Shown here: positions 32,849 through 41,111 of the stretch, in pieces
Layout: the number at the start of each line of letters is the position of its first letter
Numbering within the stretch: the stretch's first letter is position 1
Position numbers and translations under genes: made by a program
The notes under the pieces: generated by a model
Told to the model about the DNA's origin: nothing
The model's database searches: none
What the model saw: only the letters and a program-made list of their open reading frames with translations
Assembly (NCBI RefSeq): GCF_024139115.2
Contig: NC_085141.1
Span: 246,131,047-246,195,046 of the forward strand
DNA length: 64,000 bases
DNA from: Armigeres subalbatus
Lineage: Eukaryota; Arthropoda; Insecta; Diptera; Culicidae
Direction: 5' to 3'

Positions 32849-34987
32849 ATGAGCGCGAGTGGTGCTCCCATAAAGTGCTCAGTGTAACTCAGTTTTGCTA
32901 TTTGTTTTAAATGAGCGCGAGTGTTGCTCGCAAAAAAAGTGCTCAGTGCAACTCAGTGTTGCTATTTTTTCAAATGAGCGCGAGTGGTGCTCGCATAAAG
33001 TGCTCAGTTTCGCTATTTTTGTAATGAGCGCGAGTGGTGCTCGCATAAAGTGCTCAGTGCAACTCAGTGTTGCTATTTTTGTAATGAGCGCGAGTGGTGC
33101 TCGCATAAAGTGCTCAGTTTCGCTATTTTTGTAATGAGCGCGAGTGGTGCTCGCATAAAGTGCTCAGTGCAACTCAGTGTCGCTATTTTTGTAATGAGCG
33201 CGAGTGGTGCTCGCAAAAAAAAGTGCTCAGTGCAACTCAGTGTTGCTATTTTTTTCAAGTGAGCGCGAGTGATGCTCGCATAAAGTGCTCAGTATCGTTA
33301 TTTTTGTAATGAGCGCGAGTGGTGCTCGCATAAATTGCTCAGTGCAACTCAGTGTCGCTATTTTTGTAATGAGCGCGAGTGGCGCTCGCATAAAGTGCTC
33401 AGTGCAACTCAGTGTTGCTATTTTTTCAAATGAGCGCGAGTGGTGCTCGCATAAAGTGCTCAGTTTCGCTATTTTTGTAATGAGCGCGAGTGGTGCTCGC
33501 AAAAAGTGCTCAGTGCAACTCGGTGTTGCTATTTTTTTAAATGAGCGCGAGTGGTGCTCGCATAAAGTGCTCAGTTTCGCTATTTTTGTAATGAGCGCGA
33601 GTGGTGCTCGCATAAAGTGCTCAGTGCAACTCAGTGTCGCTATTTTTGTAATGAGCGCGAGTGGTGCTCGCATAAAGTGCTCAGTTTCGCTAGTTTTGTA
33701 ATGAGCGCGAGTGGTGCTCGCAAAAAAAGTGCTCAGTGCAACTCAGTGTTGCTATTTTTTCAAATGAGCGCGAGTGGTGCTCGCATAAAGTGCTCAGTTT
33801 CGCTATTTTTGTAATGAGCGCGAGTGGTGCTCGCATTAAGTGCTCAGTGCAACTCAGTGCTGATATTTTTGTAATGAGCGCGAGTGGTGCTCGCATAAAG
33901 TGCTCAGTTTCGCTAGTTTTGTAATGAGCGCGAGTGGTGCTCGCAAAAAAAAGTGCTCAGTGCAACTCAGTGTTGCTATTTTTTCAAATGAGCGCGAGTG
34001 GTGCTCGCATAAAGTGCTCAGTTTCGCTAGTTTTGTAATGAGCGCGAGTGGTGCTCGCATAAAGTGCTCAGTGCAACTCAGTGTTGCTATTTTTTCAAAT
34101 GAGCGCGAGTGGTGCTCGCATAAAGTGCTCAGTTTCGCTATTTTTGTAATGAGCGCGAGTGGTGCTCGCATTAAGTGCTCAGTGCAACTCAGTGCTGATA
34201 TTTTTGTAATGAGCGCGAGTGGTGCTCGCATAAAGTGCTCAGTTTCGCTAGTTTTGTAATGAGCGCGAGTGGTGCTCGCAAAAAAGTGCTCAGTGTAACT
34301 CAGTTTTGATATTTTTTTCAAATGAGCGCGAGTGGTGCTCGCAAAAAGTGCTCAGTGCAACTCAGTGTTGCTATTTTTTTCAAATGATCGCGAGTGGTGC
34401 TCGCATAAAGTGCTCAGTTTCGCGATTTTTGTGATGAGCGCGAATGGTGCTCGCATAAAGTGCTCAGTGCAACTCAGTGTTGCTATTTTTGTAATGAGCG
34501 CGAGTGGTGCTCGCATAAAGTGCTCAGTTTCGCTAGTTTTGTAATGAGCGCGAGTGGTGCTCGCAAAAAAAAGTGCTCAGTGCAACTCAATGTTGCTATT
34601 TTTTCAAATGAGCGCGAGTGGTGCTCGCATAAAGTGCTCAGTTTCGCTAGTTTTGTAATGAGCGCGAGTGGTGCTCGCAAAAAAGTGCTCAGTGTAACTT
34701 AGTGTTGCTATTTTTTCAAATGAGCGCGAGTAGTGCTCGCATGAAGTGCTCAGTGCAACTCAGTGTTGCTATTTTTTGTAATGAGCGCGAGTGGTGCTCG
34801 CATAAAGTGCTCAGTGCAACTCAGTTTTGATATTTTTTTTAAATGAGCGCGAGTGGTGCTCGCATAAAGTGCTCAGTAAAACTAAGTGTTGCTATTTTTT
34901 TAAATGAGCGCGAGTGGTGCTCGCATAAAGTGCTCAGTGTCGCTAGTTTTGTAATGAGCGCGAGTGGTGCTCGCATAATGCTCAGTG
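32849..34987. repeat. Minisatellite of about 38 units (50/60 bp) with dyad symmetry
   Basis: Each unit starts ATGAGCGCGAGTGGTGCTCG and ends in a T-rich spacer (CTATTTTTGTA or CTATTTTTTCAA). Short units are 50 bp, long units 60 bp because of an extra TGCAACTCAG. I count 38 occurrences of the core. Within a unit TGAGC pairs with GCTCA and, nested, GCGAG pairs with CTCGC around TGGTG, so every unit can form a two-step hairpin. Frames on both strands stay open for over 100 codons because the unit has few stops; the repeated translation (SASGARIKCS) is not evidence of a protein. Confidence 0.9.
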
Positions 34988-35237
34988 GAAAACATGTGAA
35001 AAGCAGCGATATCTGAAAATATAATTGCAATATTTACAATATAAAACGACATGGAGTGTAGCAAAGCGTCTGAAATAAAATGACTTCGCATACTAATGTG
35101 ATATCCAGCACCGCCGGGGAAGGTTCTTAAGATGGTTCGAGACCCCCCCCTCCCTCTTTTTAAAGAGTGGCTTCCATACAAATGAACCAGAAATTTCTGC
35201 ATAACTCGAGAACTAATCAAAGAATAAATCAATTTTA

Positions 35238-35267
35238 GACGAAACGAAGTTCGTCGGGTCTGCTAGT
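35238..35267 (+). other. Helitron-like 3' terminus
   Basis: GACGAA (35238-35243) and TTCGTC (35250-35255) form a short hairpin, followed after GGGTCTG by CTAG and a T at 35267. Hairpin plus CTAG followed by T is the usual 3' end of canonical Helitrons. The matching 5' TC end was not located, so the extent is unknown. Confidence 0.4.
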
Positions 35268-35506
35268 TAATAATAAAAATGATTGGTCTCATAACAGTCA
35301 AATTCAGCTACCCAACAAACGACCTAAGCTGAAAAAAAAGCTAGTTTTCAAGCAGAAGAAGACTAATTTTTGTTGAATAAGCGCCTTATCAGTTTCCAAT
35401 GTTTATTGGGAAGCAACTAATAAGAAAATTCATCTTTGAATACAGCCATTTTTATAATATTTAGCAAGTGTAATAATAAAAAAGGCAAAAAAAAACGAAA
35501 AGTCCT

Positions 35507-35520
35507 GAAAAGGGGGGGAA
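35507..35520 (+). other. Polypurine tract of the non-coding LTR element
   Basis: AAAAGGGGGGGAA is placed immediately before the right LTR, the position needed to prime plus-strand synthesis. This fixes the element orientation as plus. Confidence 0.75.
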
Positions 35521-35715
35521 TGTGTGGCAGTGAAATAGCACTAGCCGTTTACTATATAAGTAAATATTAAATGGCTGTGAAACCATCGAAGTAGGCCTGA
35601 TACCAATAATCGAAGCAGTCGTTGCACGTGGATTTCAGTCACATGTGCTGCACAATCGTAGGTAAAAGGTTTTCTTGGAGACTCCCGCTTGTATATTAAC
35701 GGAACAAGCTCCACA
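35521..35715 (+). repeat. 3' LTR of the non-coding element
   Basis: 195 bp, TGTGTGGCAG...CTCCACA, identical by eye to the 5' LTR, followed by the target copy ATTTC. Confidence 0.85.
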
Positions 35716-38097
35716 ATTTCTGATGACCGAGCATGGCGTCTTCGATCTTCATAGATTTTTCCTTGGTGCTTCTTTACTGTGTCTCTGTCTTGCGTTTCTC
35801 CGTGTATGTTTGACATCGTTTCAATTTCGCTTATTGAAGGAATTTTTGATCGAATAGTTTTTCCTTTCAGAAGTTCGGTTGGCGACTTTCCCGTCGTATA
35901 ATGTGGCGTGGTGTTGTATATCATGAGGTAATCAAGGAGATCGGTTTTCCAATCACGATTTAAAGCATGACTAATTTTGAGGCGCTTTAATAGCGAGCTA
36001 TTCTGTCGCTCTACTTCACCGTTCGCCTGAGGCCAGTATGGTGCGGTGTGATTTAGCTGTATATTCCTGGCACGACAGTAATTGTCAAATTCAGAACTGA
36101 TGAATAGCCTTCCGTTGTCCGACGTTAAAGTTCGTGGATAGCCCAGCCGCACAAATATGGGTTCTATGTTCTTGATAGTATCCTCCGAAGTGATTTTACG
36201 CATGATACATACCTCTTTGTAATGACTGAAATAGTCCACAATCACTAGCAAGTTGTTGCCAGATGGAAGTGGACCCAGGAAATCCATTGCGACATCGATC
36301 CTTGGTTCATCGGGCATTTGTCGTCGGGTCATTGGCTCGGGAGCTGAGGGACGGCTGACTAAACGGCATCCTTCGCATTCTCTTACAGTTTTCCTTGCTT
36401 CTTTGTCCATGCCGAGCCACCATACTCTGTCGCGCAGTCATGTGATCATTCCCGTTTCTCCAGGGTGTCCTTCGTGGGCTAATTGTAGCATCCTGGGCCG
36501 CAAACTGTGTTGAATTACTAACCTACATCCACGATCCACGAATAATGTTTTCTTCAAGCAGACCGAAGTCTTTTTGAAATGGTATATAATCTTTCGCACC
36601 TTCCCGCATCGCATTTGTGTTCCATATACCAGATGTTATAGCTTCTTTCACTAGCTGTAACGTTGGGTCAGAGTCCAAAGCCGCATTGATTTCTGACACG
36701 TCAATTGCGACGGATTCATTAATGGTATAAATATTCAGACGGTCATCTACTTGATCCACTTCCGTTATTTCCTCAGATTGAGATAATCTTGATAACGAAT
36801 CGGTGATGTTTTCTTTTCCAGGTCGATATATTACACGGAATTCGAATGGTTGGAGTCGAAGTACCCAGCGTTCGATACGACCTGATGGTTGAGAAGAAGC
36901 TTTGAAGATCATTGTCAAGGGTCTGTGGTTCGTTTCCAATTCAAATTCTCGACCCAGTAGGTATAGTACACGATCGCTAGTGCTTCCTTCTCTGTCTGAC
37001 AATATCGTCGCTCTGTTGGTGATAGTGATTTGCTTGCATAAGATATCACCACCGGCTCGTTTTCGAGGTCATCGTTGAACTGCACTAGAACTGTGCCAAG
37101 GCCCTCCGGGGAGGCGTCTGCAATTACCATGGTTTGTTTATCGCTGTGAAAATAACCTCGTACTGGAACACTGCACAACGTGTTTTTCAGAGTGTTTTAA
37201 GCCTTTGTATGTCTTGGCGTCCACTCAAACTCACTACCCGTCAGCAATTGCCTAAGCTCAAATGTCTTTGTAGTTAGATCTGGGATGAATCGACCTACGT
37301 ACCCGACAAGCCCTCAAGAACTCCGGATTTCTTCAGCGGCTTTTGGTGGCCTGAACTTTTGGATTGCTTTGATTTCAACCTCGTTTGCCTTCAAGCCTTC
37401 TCGAGAGAGAAACATAGTTTCTTTTACCTTGAATTGGCACTTTTTGTGGTATAGCACGACGTTGTGCTCCTTTAATTTGGACAACACTGTCTTCAGTGCT
37501 TGATCATGCTCTTCTTCTGTCTTCGCTGCGAGAATGATGTCGTCTTGATAGTTATGAGCTAAAGGACACTCGCATAAGAGTTGTTCGACAATGCGTTGAA
37601 ACTGTTCATGAGCGCTGCACACACCGAACATTAATCTGGTGTATCGAAACATGCCCACATGTGTGATAAACGTTGTAATATGCCGGCTTGATTCGTCAAG
37701 TTCTACCTGGTGGTATGCATCCTTTATGTCAAGTTTGGAAAACCATTTGCACCCGGCAAACCTATCAGAATATTTAGAATTTAGATTCATAGCTAACTTA
37801 CCTGGTAAGCAGATCGTCGAGGGTGGGAATCATATGATATTCTCTTCTGATTGCGGTGTTAGCGCGCCGCATATCTACGCATAGACGGACTTCTCCATTA
37901 TCTTTGACAACAACGGCCATGGGAGAAACCCACGGACTTGGTTCATCAACTTTTTCTATTGTACCTAGTTTCAATAGCTTGTCTAACTGCTCTTCAACTT
38001 GCTGTCGGAGGGCAATCGGCACTCTACGAACATGTTGAGCTACCGGAGTGACTCGCTCGTCAATATCAATGCGTAGTTTTACGCCTGTAAGAAACAT
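35716..38097 (-). pseudogene. Ty3/gypsy pol: RT, RNase H, integrase (broken)
   Basis: Reading the minus strand: RT from 38097 (KLRIDIDERVTPVAQHVRR, WVSPMAVVVKDNGEVRLC, WFSKLDIKDAYHQV, catalytic NYQDDIIL), then RNase H (ADASPEGLGTVLVQF, SPTERRYCQTEKEALA), then an integrase zinc site (HEGHPG then CEGC) and core with MDFLGPLPSG, LTSDNGRLF and QANGEVERQ (DDE). Frame changes near 36960 and 37310, a TGA near 36436 and a 40-bp intron-like segment (37762-37801) interrupt it. Gag and protease are absent at the 5' side. The integrase end continues beyond the inserted LTR element at 31647. It is an old inactive copy with RT, RNase H and IN in the Ty3/gypsy order. Confidence 0.9.
37762..37801 (-). other. 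40-bp intron-like segment in the gypsy RT
   Basis: On the minus strand the RT reads ...DDLLTR, then GTAAGTTAGC, about 20 AT-rich bases, and TTCTGATAG before FAGCKWFSK. Treating the 40 bp as an intron (GTAAGT donor, TAG acceptor, splitting an Arg codon) restores the continuous family sequence. Forty bp is below normal insect intron sizes, so accidental insertion is a real alternative. Confidence 0.5.
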
Positions 38098-39300
38098 TAC
38101 TCATTGGTTAGCGTCCTGATTTTGACGTAGGATTACGTCTTTCCGGAACATTGGGGGGTCATTCTGCAGTTTCAAATTTGAGACCGTCACGAAAAGTGGT
38201 CAGGAAGTATGGGCTAATAACTCAGCCGTCTTTCAACCGATTTTAAAGATTTTGGTGTTAATCGATCGACGAACTCTTTAAGATTTTGCTCAGCTATCGA
38301 AAAATGCATTCAAAGTGCTGAACTATTGAAAAATTGAATTTTACTAGGCACTGAAAATCGGTAAACCAACCAATCGCGATGTGCATCGCAAGCACAGACA
38401 TCAAAATCGTGCAACCTACGGGCTCGACTCCAATCCTCAGTTCAACTAAATTTTCTCGGAGAGCGGGCACAACGATGACGCCCGTAGGAGCAGTCTCAGC
38501 AGAAAGTGGAACATCGAGAGGCCATCGCTAAAAGCAACAATCTTCGGACTATCGTTTAGTTACTGTTAGTGGCGCATTTTGGAAAGAAAACCGGTTCTTC
38601 TCAGGACCAAAATTTTATTAGAAGATAGAGTTGATTGCAAAAATGGCAGCGATTACGGTCCCCGCATACCAGTGGCGTCACTGAAAATGTTTTCTGTGAC
38701 TATTTAGCAGAAAAGTGAAATTTTTACGCAAGATACGGACTATCGTTTGTTTGCTATGATTGATTAGAAAGGCGCATTGTGGATCAAAATCAATTCTTGG
38801 CAAATGTACTATTGAGAGGTAGAGCCAAAATATTTTCTTCAAAGTGCACATCATAACCGCTTGGCGACGGTAGAAAGTTGGAATCTGCTATCTATTAAAA
38901 GTGCGGGAATTAAACAGTGATGACGTCTCACATCATTGAGTTGCGTCAAATGAGATTTTCCCAAGATTCTGATTTCGGCGTACTTGCTGTTTATTATTGG
39001 AAAGGCGCGTCATTGGAAACAAAATCATCTTTTTACACGGGAGAAGGTTGAACTGAGACAAAATCTGCAAAAATGCAAATCATAATCGCTTGGTGACGGG
39101 CAAAGTTCTTTGGCTGTAGCTGCCGATGCGCTCCTTGCATGGAGACGTTCCAAAACAATGTATTAGGATGGATGACTTCTATCGTGTTCCAGCGGCAAAT
39201 TCTTAATTGGCTGACAGTGCATCAGTAGTGGAAATTCATTACAAAATTTTGATTTCCGGCGTGCACGGTACGAAAATTCCTCTCCTCTTTGAGTGAGACT
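38098..39300. repeat. Decayed tandem-like repeat region
   Basis: From about 38560 a diverged motif recurs every 200-280 bp: a GATTGGAAAGGCGCATTGTGG-like word, then AAAACAAAT and TGGTTCTT, an ACGAGAGAAGATTGAG-like word and CAAATCATAATCGCTTGG. Related copies lie at 44031-44440, on the other side of the Jockey insertion, so the two parts were one block. No protein is seen. Confidence 0.5.
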
Positions 39301-39318
39301 GTGGCCCTGAAAAGGGCC
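39279..39318 (-). promoter_or_regulatory. Histone-type 3' end: stem-loop and downstream element
   Basis: On the minus strand 39318-39303 reads GGCCCTTTTCAGGGCC, flanked by AAAAC and ACA. This is the animal replication-dependent histone mRNA stem-loop. About 10 nt further, CTCAAAGAGGAGAGG is purine-rich like the U7-binding downstream element. It lies 45 bp after the stop of the H2B-like tail. Confidence 0.7.
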
Positions 39319-39362
39319 GTTTTAAGTGAAGCTACTTCCTCGTTCATTCATTAGGAGCTGAC

Positions 39363-39455
39363 TTACTTGGTGACGACTTTGGAACCCTCCGAAACGGCGG
39401 GCTTGGCCAGCTCGACACGCACGAAGATACTCGACGCCTTCGATGAGACGCCCTT
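39363..39455 (-). pseudogene. Histone H2B-like C-terminal fragment
   Basis: The minus strand reads GVSSKASSI, then ELAKPAVSEGSKVVTK and a stop at 39363-39365. H2B proteins carry GISSKAMSI in the middle and ELAKHAVSEGTKAVTK near the end, so this looks like H2B with an internal deletion and a shortened tail. The histone stem-loop follows at the right distance. Upstream (39456-39700) a diverged direct duplication replaces the N-terminal half. I judge it a pseudogene fragment; the histone match comes from memory of the family, not a search. Confidence 0.5.
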
Positions 39456-39991
39456 CTTCTCAGCCTTTTCACCGTCGGTGATTTCTGGTCGGCGCTGCGA
39501 TGTAATTGTCCTGCCGAATTTCCGAGAAGTAGTAGTAGTAGTTTATTACTACTGATGAGACGCCCTTGATGATGTTTCTTCTCAGCCTTTTCACCGCCGG
39601 TGATTTCTGGTCGGCGCTGCGATGTAATTGTCCTGCCGATTTTCCGAGTAATAAATTGTCCTGCCGATTTTCCGAGAAAATCAGACTTCGGCTGGTCAGA
39701 ATACGTTTGCATGGACTTCGAGGCCCCGCCCCTTTGAGCGCCGTATCATTCGCATCGGCTTGCTTGCTCCGCCTTTCTTTCGTTCGATGCCAATGCATTC
39801 GTACATAACAAGGGCCTCTTCTTCTCCTTCTTCTTCTTCTTCTTCTTTTACAAATCAAATTGCAAATTATGATCGCTTGGCATCGGCTTGTTTGCTCCGC
39901 CTTTCGTTCGTTCGATGCCAGTGCTTTCGAACATAACCAGCGACTCTTCTTCTTCTTCTTCTTTTACTTCTTAAAAGTGCAAATTACAATC
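39456..39991. repeat. Duplicated segments with TTC microsatellites
   Basis: Two direct copies of GATTTCTGGTCGGCGCTGCG...TGTCCTGCCGA occur near 39480 and 39602. Two copies of a GCTCCGCCTTTCKTTCGTTC word with ATGCCARTGC occur near 39758 and 39895. TTC runs lie at about 39813-39846 and 39946-39962. No intact gene. Confidence 0.5.
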
Positions 39992-40034
39992 GCTTGGCGT
40001 CGGCTGGAAGAAGCAGCAATCGCAGCTGCCGCAG

Positions 40035-41111
40035 GTGCAACCGGAGCGGAAGGAGAAGTGCCCGCCCGTGTTTGTGAAGGGCGATCCGCCGGATTTACGC
40101 CCAAAAATTCGCCAGCTGATCGCTAAGGGGCTGAAATGTACTTTTCGGCTCTGCAGCGAGGGCGTGAAAGTGATGCCGGCCAACCGGGACCATCATCAAT
40201 CCGTCGTGGAGTTCCTCGAGGTCCACAAGTATGAGTACTACACTCATGACCATCCCGGCACGAAGCCGCTCAAGGCTTTGCTGCGAGGACTTCACGACAT
40301 GAAGGAGGAAGAGCTCCAAGCAGAGCTTGAAAGTTGCGGACTGAAGCCAGTAGCCGTCCACAAGATCGCTCGTCACGACAAGGCGAGGAAATATCGCGAC
40401 CAGCTTTACCTGATCCATCTGGAGCACGGCTCCACTACCTGGAAGGACCTGAAGCTGGTTGGCGTTATAAATTACACCGTCGTTGACTGGGAGCGATATC
40501 GGCCAGTGCACCGCGATGTAACGCAATGCACCAACTGCTTCAATTTCGGGCACGGCACCAGGAACTGCCGCATGAAGCCGCGCTGCAACAAGTGTGGCGA
40601 ACCCCATCCGACTGACGAGTGCGACAAAATGGAGGTGGCCGATCCCAAGTGCGCCAACTGTGGCGACAAACATCGGGCCACCACAAAGGGCTGCCCAAAG
40701 CGAGCCGAGTTCCTGGAAATCCGGAAGAAGGCTTCCACCAGGACCATGCCGAAGAAGAACCGTGTTCCTGTAATCAACGAGGTGAACTTTCCAGCCATCC
40801 CTGCTCCCCGTCGTGTGATTCCAATACTCCCACCGCTACAGCCGCACAAGCGACTGGCAGCGGCAGCTGCATCGGTCCAAGCTCCAACATCGTCGTCACC
40901 ATCCACCAGCGAATGGCCCCCGCTCCCTCCTCCTGGGTTCCGTCGGCAGTCAGAGAACGAAGCCGTCCCACCGGAGGAATCTGCCCCGCTGTACACTCCG
41001 GAGCAACTGATGCCGATCTTCGCGCAGCTCGCCACTCGACTGCGCGGCTGCAAAACCCGATTCGACCAGGTCTTCACACTTGGCATGTTCATCATTGAAA
41101 ATGGCTGCTAG
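40035..41111 (+). CDS. Jockey ORF1 (gag-like nucleic-acid-binding protein), 5'-truncated
   Basis: About 358 codons are open without lesion. The N-terminal half contains IRQLIAKGLKCTFRL and KYEYYTHDHPGTKPLKALL, the usual Jockey gag domain. Near residues 175-225 three zinc knuckles follow: CTNCFNFGHGTRNC, CNKCGEPHPTDEC and CANCGDKHRATTKGC. The C-terminal third is Pro/Ser/Ala-rich. The protein coats the element RNA. Its true start lies upstream of the truncation point, so the exact start is uncertain. It ends with TAG at 41109-41111, overlapping ORF2 by 11 bases. Confidence 0.85.
   Translation: MQPERKEKCPPVFVKGDPPDLRPKIRQLIAKGLKCTFRLCSEGVKVMPANRDHHQSVVEFLEVHKYEYYTHDHPGTKPLKALLRGLHDMKEEELQAELESCGLKPVAVHKIARHDKARKYRDQLYLIHLEHGSTTWKDLKLVGVINYTVVDWERYRPVHRDVTQCTNCFNFGHGTRNCRMKPRCNKCGEPHPTDECDKMEVADPKCANCGDKHRATTKGCPKRAEFLEIRKKASTRTMPKKNRVPVINEVNFPAIPAPRRVIPILPPLQPHKRLAAAAASVQAPTSSSPSTSEWPPLPPPGFRRQSENEAVPPEESAPLYTPEQLMPIFAQLATRLRGCKTRFDQVFTLGMFIIENGC

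Larger units (their letters stand above)
31648..35715 (+). mobile_element. Complete non-coding LTR retrotransposon carrying a satellite array
   Basis: Two 195-bp LTRs (31648-31842, 35521-35715) appear identical, begin TGTGTGGCAGTG and end CTCCACA. The 5-bp duplication ATTTC flanks the element (31643-31647, 35716-35720). A primer-binding site candidate, TGGCGATCCTGCCAG, follows the left LTR after two bases, and a polypurine tract (AAAAGGGGGGGAA) directly precedes the right LTR. No gag or pol frame exists inside; the interior holds a Tc1/mariner-type MITE, a 2.1-kb minisatellite and a Helitron-like end. It must depend on proteins of another LTR element (TRIM/LARD type). It sits inside, and opposite to, a gypsy integrase gene. 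Identical LTRs mean recent insertion. Confidence 0.9.

Noticed and set aside
32849..34987. Long open frames in the satellite with repeated SASGARIKCS translation
   Set aside because: They exist on both strands, shift with unit length and have no start context; this is a by-product of a stop-poor repeat.
32849..34987. CRISPR array, because of regular spacing
   Set aside because: The spacers are not unique; whole units repeat, and the context is a eukaryotic LTR element.
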